In this document: positions 15,889 through 25,409 of the stretch, piece by piece
Layout of the letters: each line of letters starts with the position of its first letter
How positions within the stretch are numbered: position 1 is the stretch's first letter
Source: Flavobacterium chryseum
Lineage (GTDB): Bacteria; Bacteroidota; Bacteroidia; Flavobacteriales; Flavobacteriaceae
Assembly (NCBI RefSeq): GCF_004362015.1
Contig: NZ_SNWW01000009.1
Location: 114,886-178,885, forward strand
DNA: 64,000 nt
Direction of reading: 5' to 3'
Notes under the pieces: generated by a model
Told to the model about the DNA's origin: nothing
Database searches by the model: none
What the model saw: the letters and a program-made list of their open reading frames with translations, nothing else
Made by a program: the position numbers and the translations under genes

Positions 15889-16465
15889 AGAAAAATTAAA
15901 AAAATATACTTTAATCCTGGCTTCGGGATCACCGCGCAGACAGCAATTTTTCAAGGATTTAGATCTTGATTTCGAAATTAGAATAAAAGAGGTTGAAGAA
16001 ATTTATCCTCCGGAATTAAAAGCCGTTGAAATCACTAATTTTTTAGCTGAATTAAAGGCAGCCGCTTTTGAAGGAAAACTAAAACCAAACGAGATTTTAG
16101 TAACAAGTGACACTATTGTCTGGCATCAGAATAAAGCCTTAGGAAAACCTAAAAGTGCTGAGGAAGCTTTTGAGATGATCAAATCTATGTCGAATACCAC
16201 ACATGAGGTTATTACGTCTGTTTGTTTTAAAACACACTCTACTTCTACTCTTTTGCACGATATTACCAAAGTAACTTTCAATGATTTGTCTGACGAAGCT
16301 ATTTTGTATTACATTGAGAATTATAAACCTTACGATAAGGCCGGTGCATATGGCATTCAGGAATGGTTTGGTTTTATGGCAGTTGCAAAAGTAGAAGGTT
16401 CTTACACCAATGTTATGGGACTTCCAACAGCCAAAGTCTACGAATATTTAAGTAATTTAGCATAA
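15881..16465 (+). CDS. maf: Maf family nucleotide pyrophosphatase
   Basis: 194 residues, full length. The family signature LILASGSPRRQQFF is at residues 12-25, followed by the conserved TSDTIVW (about 87-93) with its catalytic Asp, and then KPYDKAGAYGIQEW (about 147-160). Maf proteins hydrolyse non-canonical or specific nucleoside triphosphates (dTTP/UTP or modified pyrimidines) and act as house-cleaning enzymes; they were first linked to septum inhibition. The gene overlaps the UbiA-type gene by 8 bases and is followed after 8 bases by an MscS channel gene. Confidence 0.92.
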   Translation: MLKEKLKKYTLILASGSPRRQQFFKDLDLDFEIRIKEVEEIYPPELKAVEITNFLAELKAAAFEGKLKPNEILVTSDTIVWHQNKALGKPKSAEEAFEMIKSMSNTTHEVITSVCFKTHSTSTLLHDITKVTFNDLSDEAILYYIENYKPYDKAGAYGIQEWFGFMAVAKVEGSYTNVMGLPTAKVYEYLSNLA

Positions 16466-16473
16466 AAATATCT

Positions 16474-17004
16474 ATGTTTTCTTTTAAAGAATATAGCCAG
16501 GAAATATTGGCTACAGGAATTCTATTTTTTGCATTAGTCGCTCTACGAGTGATTATTGCCAAATTAATTCGCCGTTATGCAAAAACAAGCCAACTGTTAG
16601 AACATCGGACAAATTTGGTAATAAAATATATTCATTTATTAATGAATGTGTTAGTTGTTATAAGCTTAGTTGTTATCTGGGGCGTTAATACAGAAGATAT
16701 TCTTATAACAGTTTCCTCAATAGCAACCGTGATTGGTGTGGCATTTTTTGCGCAATGGTCTATTTTAAGCAATATTACTTCAGGAATGATTTTATTTTTT
16801 TCATTTCCTTTTAGAATTGGAGATACCATAAAAATACACGATAAGGATTTTCCTATCGAAGCAGAAATCGAAGATATTAGCGCCTTTCACGTTAACTTAA
16901 GAACGAGAGAAGGTGAAAGAATAATATATCCAAACAACCTACTACTTCAAAAAGGTATATCTATAATGCCAACTCATTACGAAGAAAAAGAATTTTTTGA
17001 TTAA
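16474..17004 (+). CDS. Small MscS-family mechanosensitive channel
   Basis: 176 residues. Three predicted membrane helices (about 10-30, 48-70 and 76-100) end with the TM3-like segment SSIATVIGVAFFAQWSILSNITSGMILFFSFPFRIGDTI, which contains the conserved FxxxWSxLSNxxSG pore/beta-junction pattern. The beta domain follows (about 115-165) with VNLRTREGERIIYPNNLLLQKG. It lacks the large C-terminal vestibule of E. coli MscS (286 residues), as many small flavobacterial versions do. It probably acts as an osmotic safety valve in the inner membrane. It seems to be the last gene of the ubiA-maf-mscS group. Confidence 0.87.
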   Translation: MFSFKEYSQEILATGILFFALVALRVIIAKLIRRYAKTSQLLEHRTNLVIKYIHLLMNVLVVISLVVIWGVNTEDILITVSSIATVIGVAFFAQWSILSNITSGMILFFSFPFRIGDTIKIHDKDFPIEAEIEDISAFHVNLRTREGERIIYPNNLLLQKGISIMPTHYEEKEFFD

Positions 17005-17117
17005 AAATTGAATGGGAATCTTGTAACGTAATTTAAAAAACGTAGAACATTATTTATATAATAAACAGGAATTTTGTTATTGATACTATCTAATTCACAA
17101 CCTAATTCCACCACCAA

Positions 17118-18218
17118 ATGATTCGTTCAGTAGAATTGCCTTTTTATGCTAAACTTTCTCTCGTTCTTGTAAGTTTAATTTGTTTAGCTACTATTTTTTA
17201 CCTTGGAAAAGATATTATTACGCCCGTTTTAATGGCTTTTTTGTTTTCAGTTTTATTACTTCCCATTTTTACTTTTTTAAACGGAAGACTTAAATTCCCC
17301 AGACATCTTGCGGCAATTATTTGTGTACTGCTTTTTGCAGCCTGTATCTTTGGTATCCTAATGTTTATATCTTATCAAGTCAAAGATATTGCCAATGATT
17401 ATGATATGATAAAGAAAAATACAAATGCGCTTATTACTGATACTCATAAATTTGTAAAAGATAATTTTCATGTTAGCATCGGCGAACAAAAAAAATACCT
17501 GGATAACGTTACTAAAGATTCTGTAAAAAATGGTACCGGAACATTGGGAACTGCCATTTTATCAATAACAGATTTGCTTTTAGATTGTACCATTATTCCA
17601 ATTTATACTTTTTTATTCTTGTTGTATAAAGATCACTTTATTCTTTTTATGGCAAAATTATTTTCTAAAGAAGACCATGCCGCGTTGAAAGATATATTAT
17701 CGCAGGTAAAAGTTTCAATAAATAATTACATTATTAGTTTAATACTAGAAATGATTGTCGTTTCTGTACTAACAAGTTTAGGGCTCTGGATTGTGGGCGT
17801 TAAATATTTTATTCTGTTAGGATTAATCACAGGACTTCTAAACCTTATTCCATATATAGGTATTGTAATTGCGGGAATCATAACGGTGTTGGCATCGTTA
17901 ACCGGAACTTTTGAAACCTCTGTAATTTTAAGTATTTTAATAGTAAACGTAATTGTTCAGCTAATTGACAACAATTTACTTGTTCCTTTAATCATTAATT
18001 CTAAAGTTGAAATTAATGCTTTTGTATCCATTTTAGGGATTATCATTGGTGGCGCTGCAGCAGGAATTTCAGGAATGTTTTTAGCAATTCCACTTTTAGC
18101 AATTGTAAAAATCATTTTTGAGAGAATTGAATCGTTAGAACCCTGGGGTTATTTAATGGGCAATCACATGCCTAAAAAGTTTACCTGGAGAGTTCGAAAA
18201 GTAAAAGTTGAAAATTAA
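17118..18218 (+). CDS. AI-2E family transporter (UPF0118/PerM-like)
   Basis: 366 residues with about eight membrane helices in the order typical of the family: a first pair (15-35, 38-58), a third (65-90), a soluble/coiled stretch (90-150) and a C-terminal set of hydrophobic helices. The family signature LIPYIGIVIAGIITVLASL with IVQLIDNNLLVPLIINSKV is present near residues 240-300. Despite the family name, most members have no demonstrated autoinducer-2 transport. It lies alone with 113 bases of AT-rich, featureless sequence before it. Confidence 0.85.
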   Translation: MIRSVELPFYAKLSLVLVSLICLATIFYLGKDIITPVLMAFLFSVLLLPIFTFLNGRLKFPRHLAAIICVLLFAACIFGILMFISYQVKDIANDYDMIKKNTNALITDTHKFVKDNFHVSIGEQKKYLDNVTKDSVKNGTGTLGTAILSITDLLLDCTIIPIYTFLFLLYKDHFILFMAKLFSKEDHAALKDILSQVKVSINNYIISLILEMIVVSVLTSLGLWIVGVKYFILLGLITGLLNLIPYIGIVIAGIITVLASLTGTFETSVILSILIVNVIVQLIDNNLLVPLIINSKVEINAFVSILGIIIGGAAAGISGMFLAIPLLAIVKIIFERIESLEPWGYLMGNHMPKKFTWRVRKVKVEN

Positions 18219-18306
18219 CAATTAACAGATCTTTGAGAGAATATGAGTAATATTTATCTTATATTCCGTATGAAAAATCATCTTTTTAAAGCCAAATTAC
18301 ATCTGA

Positions 18307-20139
18307 ATGATTCGAAAATTAAAAATACTATTTTCTATTATACTTTGCCTTTGTCTACAAAGCGTTTGTGCACAAACAAATAAAACTAAAAAAGAGGCTA
18401 AAAAAGACAGTGCAGCAGTATATAAACAAATTCAGAATTACTCTAAAAAACGAAAATTTACCAAAACACTTCATAAATTACTTTTCAGGGCTAATAGACC
18501 AAAAAGAGAAGAAGATCAGCTTATAGAAAAGAAGATCAAAAATTATGATGGTAAAATTATTCGAAAAATTAATGTTATTACGCTCGATCCTTTCGGTCAA
18601 TCAATAGTAGACACGACAAAACAACCGAAAAACTGGGGTGAAAGAACGGGTAATAAACTGCATTTAAAGACAAAGAAAATAGCGATTTATAATTTATTGC
18701 TTTTTAGAAGAAATACTATTTATGATTCTTATAAAATACAGGAATCTGAACGTTTGATACGTTCTCAAAGATATGTTTCCGCAGTAAAAATTACAAATGA
18801 ACTGGTAAGCCCGGCATCAGATTCTGTCGATGTTACCATTCGTGTTTTAGATTCCTGGAGTACTATTCCAAGATTTTCGATATCAGGCAGCCGGGTTTCA
18901 GTTGGATTCAAAGAAAAAGATTTCTTTGGTTCCGGACAACAGCTTGAATACCGTTTTACCAACCGTTTCGACGATGGTCAAAATGGAAATGACATAACTT
19001 ATACCGTTCCAAACATCACCAATACTTATATCAGCGCCGTATTAAAATATAATATGGACTTAGATAATAATTATAGTAAAAGTGTTGATTTCGAACGCGC
19101 ATTTTACTCTCCCTTAACCAAATGGGCCGGAGGAATTTTGGTTGCGCAGAACTTTAGAAAAGATACACTTCAGGCACCAAAACCTGATACAACTTTTGCT
19201 TTTCAGCCTTTTAAAAACAATATTCAGGATTTATGGGTAGGAAAAGCTACAAAGGTTTTTGAAGACGATGTTAACGGAATTACAAATTTGATTGTTTCTG
19301 CTCGTTTTTTAAATGTCGATTATACAGAAATGCCTTCGGAAGTATATGACCCGACTCATTTTTATTCGGATGAAAAATTGATTTTAAGCGGAATCGGAAT
19401 CAATACAAGAAAATTTATTAAGGACAGTTATATTTTCAGGAATGGTGTTACAGAAGACGTACCCCTTGGCCGGATTTATGGTATAACACTTGGATACCAA
19501 TATAAAAATAAAATTTGGCGGCCTTATGTAGGAGCGCAGTTTTCGTATGGAAATTATTATGACTGGGGATTTTTAAGTGGGAATTTTGAAGTGGGAACTT
19601 TTATTCACCAATCAAAAACCTATCAAACTGCCTATTTATTTGAAACCAATTATTTTACAAAATTATATAGTATTGGAAACTGGAAATTAAGACAATTCAT
19701 TAATCCGAAAGTAGTTCTTGGTGCAAATCGGGAAGAAATTATAGGAGATGAACTTAATTTAAACAACCAAAATGGTTTGCAGGGTTTTAATACTGCTTTG
19801 TATGGTACCAGTAAAATGCTTTTGTCTGTACAAACACAAACGTATGCTCCTCATGCGCTTTGGGGATTTCGTATGAATCCATTTTTTAATTACACATTGG
19901 CGTTGTTAGGAAGACCAAACGATGCTATGTTCAATAACAAAGCGTACCATAAAATTACTCTTGGTCTATTAATAAGTAATGATTATTTGGTTTTCAGTTC
20001 TTTTCAGTTATCCATGTCATACTATCCAAGTATTCCACTACAGGGAGATAATGTATTTAAAACCAATACTTTTGAAACTACAGACTATGGTTTACAAAAT
20101 TTTGAACTTGCAAAACCAAGAACTGTAGAATATAAATAG
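18307..20139 (+). CDS. Outer-membrane beta-barrel protein with POTRA-like N-terminus (BamA/TamA-like)
   Basis: 610 residues with a signal peptide (about 1-22, ending VCAQ). Residues about 80-190 contain IRKINVITLDPFG, then YKIQESERLIRSQRYVSAVKITNEL and VDVTIRVLDSW. This is the beta-alpha-alpha-beta-beta pattern of POTRA domains. From about 200 on there are alternating amphipathic strands rich in aromatic residues and turns, a beta-barrel, but it ends FELAKPRTVEYK and not with a terminal Phe. Such proteins belong to the Omp85-like or ShlB-like group, yet the partner or cargo is not visible here. It is a single gene. Confidence 0.7.
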   Translation: MIRKLKILFSIILCLCLQSVCAQTNKTKKEAKKDSAAVYKQIQNYSKKRKFTKTLHKLLFRANRPKREEDQLIEKKIKNYDGKIIRKINVITLDPFGQSIVDTTKQPKNWGERTGNKLHLKTKKIAIYNLLLFRRNTIYDSYKIQESERLIRSQRYVSAVKITNELVSPASDSVDVTIRVLDSWSTIPRFSISGSRVSVGFKEKDFFGSGQQLEYRFTNRFDDGQNGNDITYTVPNITNTYISAVLKYNMDLDNNYSKSVDFERAFYSPLTKWAGGILVAQNFRKDTLQAPKPDTTFAFQPFKNNIQDLWVGKATKVFEDDVNGITNLIVSARFLNVDYTEMPSEVYDPTHFYSDEKLILSGIGINTRKFIKDSYIFRNGVTEDVPLGRIYGITLGYQYKNKIWRPYVGAQFSYGNYYDWGFLSGNFEVGTFIHQSKTYQTAYLFETNYFTKLYSIGNWKLRQFINPKVVLGANREEIIGDELNLNNQNGLQGFNTALYGTSKMLLSVQTQTYAPHALWGFRMNPFFNYTLALLGRPNDAMFNNKAYHKITLGLLISNDYLVFSSFQLSMSYYPSIPLQGDNVFKTNTFETTDYGLQNFELAKPRTVEYK

Positions 20140-20228
20140 GATGAAATAAATTGAAAATTATTTTATTTTTTAACCTTTTTATAACTTTTTAATAATCAAT
20201 CATTTCCATCTACAGTAAGGAATTTTAC

Positions 20229-20295
20229 TCGACAAAACATGTATTTTATTCGTCGAAATACACTTCATTTTCATTTTTGGCACAGTATATGAATA
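20229..20295 (+). promoter_or_regulatory. Possible sigma-54-type promoter with upstream dyad
   Basis: TTGGCAC (20277-20283) matches the -24 half of a sigma-54 promoter and ATGAATA (20289-20295) is at the -12 spacing, but it lacks the canonical GC. A dyad TCGAC (20229-20233) / GTCGA (20252-20256) lies just upstream, where an activator could bind. The start codon of the His/Asp-rich protein is about 40 bases downstream. The call rests on the -24 element only. Confidence 0.3.
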
Positions 20296-20335
20296 TCGCT
20301 AAGTAACATTAAGATTAACATAAAAACTAAAAAAA

Positions 20336-20854
20336 ATGAAAACAATTAAGATAGCAATCGCAGGATTATTTCTTTTGATTGCAAATGCCACACAAGCCCA
20401 AGTATCAGTAAACGTAAATATTGGAACACGTCCGGATTGGGGACCATCGGGTTATGCAGAAACAGAATATTACTATTTACCTGATGTAGAATCATATTAT
20501 GATGTTAGAGCTTCACAATTTATTTATTTTGGTGGAGGAAGATGGATTAGAGCAAGTCGTTTACCAAGACAATACCGTAATTATGATTTGTACGGAGGAT
20601 ATAAAGTAGTTTTGAATGATTACCATGGAAGAACTCCTTACGCTTACTTTGATAGACATAGAGTTACCTATTATAAAGGATATCACGGTGCGCCACAAAG
20701 ACCATACAGACCAAGACCGGTTTATGGATATAATGACCACCACCAACATAGAGACAATAGATATCATGACAAACATGATAGACACGATAAGCACGATAAA
20801 CATGACAGACATGATGATCACCACGGACGCGATGATCACCACGGAAGAAGATAA
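20336..20854 (+). CDS. Secreted protein with a His/Asp-rich C-terminal tail
   Basis: 172 residues. A signal peptide at about 1-21 ends TQAQ. The middle (25-110) is rich in Tyr, Gly and Arg, with the pattern YYYLPDVESYYDVRASQFIYFGGGRWIR seen in small flavobacterial periplasmic proteins. From about residue 134 to the end the chain is built almost only of His, Asp, Arg and Lys in degenerate HDKHDRH units and two HHGRDD copies. Such a tail could bind Zn, Ni or Cu, but that is inference. No operon partner is seen; a terminator follows. The repetitive tail coding region gives the long antisense open frames seen on the other strand. Confidence 0.75.
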   Translation: MKTIKIAIAGLFLLIANATQAQVSVNVNIGTRPDWGPSGYAETEYYYLPDVESYYDVRASQFIYFGGGRWIRASRLPRQYRNYDLYGGYKVVLNDYHGRTPYAYFDRHRVTYYKGYHGAPQRPYRPRPVYGYNDHHQHRDNRYHDKHDRHDKHDKHDRHDDHHGRDDHHGRR

Positions 20855-20869
20855 TCAAGCAAATACCAG

Positions 20870-20898
20870 AGAGCATCAGACAATGATGCTCTTTTTTT
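20870..20898 (+). terminator. Intrinsic terminator after the His/Asp-rich protein
   Basis: AGAGCATCA (20870-20878) pairs with TGATGCTCT (20884-20892) around a 5-base loop and is followed by a T-tract. Confidence 0.85.
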
Positions 20899-21000
20899 AT
20901 TGGTGGTCATCTTTAAAATTCAACATTAACATTTCATTTAAATAATCTTCAAAAATATAATTAGTATTTTTGAAGCTCTTTCAAAAATATTAATTGCGCC

Positions 21001-23532
21001 ATGCGAAAAATTCATTTACAAATTCTTCTATTTTTCTTTACAGGGATTTCTATTTCTTTTGCACAACAACCACAAAAACCCAGTTCTGTAGAAATTTATA
21101 ATCAGATAAAAAAATTAAACTTTTTAGGTTCTGTATTATATATTGCTGCACATCCGGATGACGAAAATACCCGCTTAATAACCTATATGGCAAATGAAAT
21201 GAATGCCAGAACAGGATATTTATCATTAACACGTGGCGACGGAGGACAAAATTTAATTGGACCCCAATTGCGAGAATTATTAGGTGTAATAAGAACCCAA
21301 GAATTAATTGAAGCCAGAAAAATTGATGGTGGTGAACAGTTTTTTTCGCGCGCCAATGATTTTGGTTTCTCTAAAAATCCTGATGAAACTTTACAAATTT
21401 GGGATAAAGATAAAGTCCTTGCCGATGTTGTCTGGACTATCAGAAAATTTCAGCCTGATGTAATTATCAACAGATTCGATCATCGTTCGCCCGGTACAAC
21501 ACACGGACACCATACATCATCTGCAATGTTGAGTGTCGAAAGTTTTAAGCTAACCAACGATCCAAAAATATATCCTGAGCAATTAAAATATGTAACGCCA
21601 TGGCAGGTAAAACGTCAATTTTTTAATCCGTCGTGGTGGTTTTACGGAAGTCAGGAAAAATTTGATGCTGCGAATAAATCAAAATTTACAAAGCTGGAAA
21701 CAGGCGTTTATTATACCGGAATTGGAAAATCAAATCAGGAAATTGCCGCTTTAAGCCGCAGCCGCCATCAATCGCAAGGTTTTGGAAGTACAGGCGCAAG
21801 AGGTAATGAAACCGAATATCTGGAACTTATTAATGGAGAAAATCCAAAAGATCGTGATAATTTATTTGACGGAATTGATACAACATGGAACCGTGTTAAA
21901 AACGGAAAACCAGTTGGTGAATTAATTACTAATATCATTCAGAATTACAACTTCAGTAATCCGTCAGCAAGCATTCCGGATTTAGTAAAAGCTTACACCA
22001 TGATCCAAGCTTTAGATGATGATCATTGGAAAACCTTAAAAGCAACCGCTATAAAAAATATCATTTCTTCTTGTTCAGGTTTATATCTTGAAGCCGTCGC
22101 AAATGAACAGGAAGCAACTCCGGGAAGTACCCTAAAATTAAGTCTTGAAGCCATTAACAGATCTTCTATTGAAATGCAATTAACCAGCGTAACAACTTTA
22201 CCGGATAATAAAACAACGATTCAAAATGCTATTTTAAAAAATAATAACGATCAGAAAATAAACCTGCAACTACAAATTCCAAATACGATTGAATATACAC
22301 AACCGTACTGGCTTAAAGAAAAAGCAAGTGTTGGAATGTACACGGTATCAAACCAGGAAAATATTGGAATTCCGGATATTATAAGAGAAGTCAAAGTTGT
22401 TTTTAATGTAAAAATAAATGGAGTTGAAATTCCGTTTGAGCGTACCGTTGTTTATAAATATAATGATGGTGTAAAAGGCGAAATGTACAATTTTCTAGAT
22501 ATTGTTCCGGAAGCGACAACTTCGATCCCTGAAAGAGTTTTGATTTTTAAAGATACCAAAAGCAAAATGATTCCGGTAAAAGTTCGTGCCGGAAAAGATG
22601 GCATCAAAGGAAATTTACAACTTGAACTACCAAAAAGCTGGGCCGTTTCTCCACAGCAAATTCCGTTTTCTTTAGAGAAAAAAGGAAATGAACAAATATT
22701 TTATTTTGAAGTTACGCCACCAACATTACCGGAAGAAGCTGTTGCAAAAAGCATCATAACGATTGATAATAAACGTTTTGATAAAGATGAAACTATTATT
22801 GATTACAGTCATATCACGAAACAAATGGTCTTAAAACCAGCTGAATCTAAATGTATTCGAATAGATTTAAAAACATCCGGAGACGCTATTGGTTATATTA
22901 TGGGAGCCGGTGACGAAGTTCCGGGAAGTTTAACCCAAATGGGATATAAAGTAACGATTTTAAAAGCAGAAGAAATTACTCCTGAAAAACTGGATTCTTT
23001 TAGTACCGTTATTACAGGAATTCGTGCCTATAATACAGTGAATGTTTTAGCAAACAAACAAAAGATACTTTTTGATTTTGTAAAAAGCGGAAAAAACATG
23101 ATCGTTCAGTACAATACGCCACATAGTTTAGTTACAGATAAGATTGCACCATACGATTTAAAAATTTCGAATGATCGTGTTACTGAAGAAAATGCAAAAA
23201 TTACTTTTTTGGCACCAAATCATCCCGTTTTAAACACGCCAAATAAAATCAGTACAAAAGATTTTGAAGGCTGGACACAAGAACAAGGATTGTATTATCC
23301 TAATGAATATGATCCTGCCTTTACTCCTGTTATATCCTCGCACGACAGAGGCGAATCTGCTAAAGATGGTGCATTGTTAGTAGCACCATATGGAAAAGGA
23401 TATTATATTTACACCGGTTTAAGCTTTTTTAGAGAATTACCCGAAGGCGTGGCCGGAGCTTACCGATTGTTGTCGAATATAATTTCACTAAAGCAGCCAA
23501 TAGAAGCTCCTAAACAGGAACTAAAAAACTAA
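21001..23532 (+). CDS. PIG-L family deacetylase, large secreted form
   Basis: 843 residues with a signal peptide (about 1-21, ending SFAQ). The deacetylase domain starts at about 45 with the zinc-binding AAHPDDE (His51, Asp53, Asp54). The region around 166-175 gives DHRSPGTTHGHH, which supplies the second histidine group. LmbE/PIG-L enzymes remove N-acetyl from GlcNAc-containing or similar substrates. The remaining 550 residues hold beta-sandwich-like modules and a C-terminal domain like a class-I glutamine amidotransferase-like/ThuA fold. It forms a unit with the 35-residue gene and the symporter (12 bases, then 3 bases apart), suggesting uptake and processing of an acetylated sugar. Confidence 0.87.
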   Translation: MRKIHLQILLFFFTGISISFAQQPQKPSSVEIYNQIKKLNFLGSVLYIAAHPDDENTRLITYMANEMNARTGYLSLTRGDGGQNLIGPQLRELLGVIRTQELIEARKIDGGEQFFSRANDFGFSKNPDETLQIWDKDKVLADVVWTIRKFQPDVIINRFDHRSPGTTHGHHTSSAMLSVESFKLTNDPKIYPEQLKYVTPWQVKRQFFNPSWWFYGSQEKFDAANKSKFTKLETGVYYTGIGKSNQEIAALSRSRHQSQGFGSTGARGNETEYLELINGENPKDRDNLFDGIDTTWNRVKNGKPVGELITNIIQNYNFSNPSASIPDLVKAYTMIQALDDDHWKTLKATAIKNIISSCSGLYLEAVANEQEATPGSTLKLSLEAINRSSIEMQLTSVTTLPDNKTTIQNAILKNNNDQKINLQLQIPNTIEYTQPYWLKEKASVGMYTVSNQENIGIPDIIREVKVVFNVKINGVEIPFERTVVYKYNDGVKGEMYNFLDIVPEATTSIPERVLIFKDTKSKMIPVKVRAGKDGIKGNLQLELPKSWAVSPQQIPFSLEKKGNEQIFYFEVTPPTLPEEAVAKSIITIDNKRFDKDETIIDYSHITKQMVLKPAESKCIRIDLKTSGDAIGYIMGAGDEVPGSLTQMGYKVTILKAEEITPEKLDSFSTVITGIRAYNTVNVLANKQKILFDFVKSGKNMIVQYNTPHSLVTDKIAPYDLKISNDRVTEENAKITFLAPNHPVLNTPNKISTKDFEGWTQEQGLYYPNEYDPAFTPVISSHDRGESAKDGALLVAPYGKGYYIYTGLSFFRELPEGVAGAYRLLSNIISLKQPIEAPKQELKN

Positions 23533-23544
23533 TAAATCAAAATT

Positions 23545-23652
23545 ATGGAAGCTAAAAAAACAAAAAAGTGGAAGAAAAGCTATACCTACGTTTTGGTAGC
23601 GAACGCTGTTTACATTGTGATTTTTTTCTTAATCATGCAATTATACTCATAA
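23545..23652 (+). CDS. 35-residue single-pass membrane protein upstream of the symporter
   Basis: ATG at 23545 and TAA at 23650-23652. The product begins with a basic stretch MEAKKTKKWKKSYTY and continues with one hydrophobic helix (VLVANAVYIVIFFLIMQ). The gene lies 12 bases after the PIG-L stop codon and 3 bases before the symporter start, so it is almost surely translated with them. Other sodium:solute symporters have small helper subunits (for instance the DUF4212 proteins), but this one is much shorter and I do not recognise a named family. Its size, composition and tight spacing argue that it is real. Confidence 0.65.
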   Translation: MEAKKTKKWKKSYTYVLVANAVYIVIFFLIMQLYS

Positions 23653-23655
23653 CCT

Positions 23656-25377
23656 ATGCAACTATTTGATTGGATCGTACTGATTGTCACCCTTTTGTTT
23701 ATTGTTGGATATGGTTCCTGGAAAACCAAAGGAAGTAAAAACGTCGAAGATTTTATTCTCGGAAACAACGAAACGCCTTGGTATACCGTTGGGCTTTCGG
23801 TTATGGCAACTCAAGCCAGCGCTATTACCTTTCTATCGACACCCGGACAAGCGTATCATGACGGAATGGGTTTTGTGCAATTCTATTTTGGTTTGCCAAT
23901 TGCCATGATTGTGATTTGCGTGACTTTTATTCCGTTATATCACAAAAATAAAGTTTTTACCGCTTATGAATTTCTCGAAAAACGATTCGATCTAAAAACC
24001 CGTTCTCTGGCAGCAATCTTATTTTTGGTTCAAAGAGGTTTAGGTACCGGACTTACGATTTATGCTCCAGCCATTATTTTATCGGCTCTTTTAGGTTGGA
24101 ATTTAACGTACATGAATATCATTATTGGTCTTCTTGTTATTATTTATACATTTTCCGGAGGGACAAAAGCCGTAAACGTAACGCAAAAGCAGCAAATGTT
24201 TGTGATTATGACGGGGATGATTATCACTTTCTTTCTGATTCTGCATTACTTACCAAACGATATGACCTTTACAAGTGCTTTGCATATTGCAGGAGCAAAT
24301 GATAAAATGAATATTGTGGATTTTTCATTTAATCCGGAAGAAAAATATACTTTTTGGAGCGGAATTACCGGTGGATTTTTCCTTGCCCTCGCCTATTTTG
24401 GAACTGATCAATCTCAGGTTGGACGTTATTTATCCGGAAAATCAGTTCGCGAAAGTCAAATGGGATTGATCATGAACGGGCTTTTAAAAGTTCCGATGCA
24501 ATTCTTTATTTTGTTAACGGGAGTTATGGTTTTTGTGTTTTTTCAATTCAATCCCGTTCCGCTGAACTTTAATCCGAATAATAAAATCGTCATTGAAAAA
24601 TCAGCTTACAAAGAAGAATATCATGCTTTAGAAAAAAAACTAGCAACACTTTCTGAAGATAAAAAAGTAATTAATCTTTTATACATCGATCAGTTAAATC
24701 AGGATTTTGATAACCCTATTTTGCGTAAAGAATTAGTAACTTTATCAAACAAAGAAAGAGATTTAAGAGATCGTGCCAAAGAAATCATTTCGAGGGCAGA
24801 TAGCAACAGTGAAACCAACGATAAAGATTACGTCTTTTTTCATTTCATTTTGCATTATTTACCAAAAGGTCTTATTGGTTTATTGCTGGCGGTAATTCTC
24901 TCAGCAGCGATGTCATCAACAGCTTCAGGATTAAACGCATTAGCCTCTACAACAGCAATTGACATTTACAAACGAAACCTCAAAACCGAAAAATCAGAGA
25001 AACATTATCTGAATGCAACTAAATTTTTCACGCTTTTTTGGGGAATTGTAGCAATTCTTTTCGCCTGCGTAGGAACTTTATTTGAAAATTTAATTCAGCT
25101 CGTAAACATCATTGGTTCTATTTTTTACGGAACTGTTTTGGGAATATTTTTAGTTGGATTTTATTTGCGTCATGTGGGTGCAAAAGCAATGTTTACAAGT
25201 GCTGTAATAAGCCAGACAACCATTTTTATAATTTATTATTTCCTGATATACCAACAGGAAAAACTGGGTTATTTGTGGCTGAACTTTATTGGAGCGATTT
25301 TAACAATTATACTTGCTTTGATTATTCAGTTTATATTTTGTAAAAGGAAATCGAATTCTGAAATTTCTTTTGAATAA
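23656..25377 (+). CDS. Sodium:solute symporter family transporter
   Basis: 573 residues with about 13-14 membrane helices. Family features include GNNETPWYTVGLSVMATQASAITFLSTPGQAY (residues 38-69), AYFGTDQSQVGRYLSGKS (about 248-265) and AVILSAAMSSTASGLNALASTTAIDIYKR (about 416-444), the last containing the Na2-site residues. An insertion of about 80 residues between helices (about 310-395) is charged, coiled-coil-like and probably soluble. It imports a small solute with Na+; the neighbouring PIG-L deacetylase suggests an amino sugar or a derivative, but the substrate is not shown by sequence. It is the third gene of the unit. Confidence 0.9.
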   Translation: MQLFDWIVLIVTLLFIVGYGSWKTKGSKNVEDFILGNNETPWYTVGLSVMATQASAITFLSTPGQAYHDGMGFVQFYFGLPIAMIVICVTFIPLYHKNKVFTAYEFLEKRFDLKTRSLAAILFLVQRGLGTGLTIYAPAIILSALLGWNLTYMNIIIGLLVIIYTFSGGTKAVNVTQKQQMFVIMTGMIITFFLILHYLPNDMTFTSALHIAGANDKMNIVDFSFNPEEKYTFWSGITGGFFLALAYFGTDQSQVGRYLSGKSVRESQMGLIMNGLLKVPMQFFILLTGVMVFVFFQFNPVPLNFNPNNKIVIEKSAYKEEYHALEKKLATLSEDKKVINLLYIDQLNQDFDNPILRKELVTLSNKERDLRDRAKEIISRADSNSETNDKDYVFFHFILHYLPKGLIGLLLAVILSAAMSSTASGLNALASTTAIDIYKRNLKTEKSEKHYLNATKFFTLFWGIVAILFACVGTLFENLIQLVNIIGSIFYGTVLGIFLVGFYLRHVGAKAMFTSAVISQTTIFIIYYFLIYQQEKLGYLWLNFIGAILTIILALIIQFIFCKRKSNSEISFE

Positions 25378-25409
25378 TTATTGTAATTTTCTTTTTTAAT
25401 TTTAGCGTT

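Noticed and set aside
20561..20876. Long antisense frames across the His/Asp-rich tail
   Set aside because: They are a by-product of the repetitive CAT/GAC codons of the real gene.
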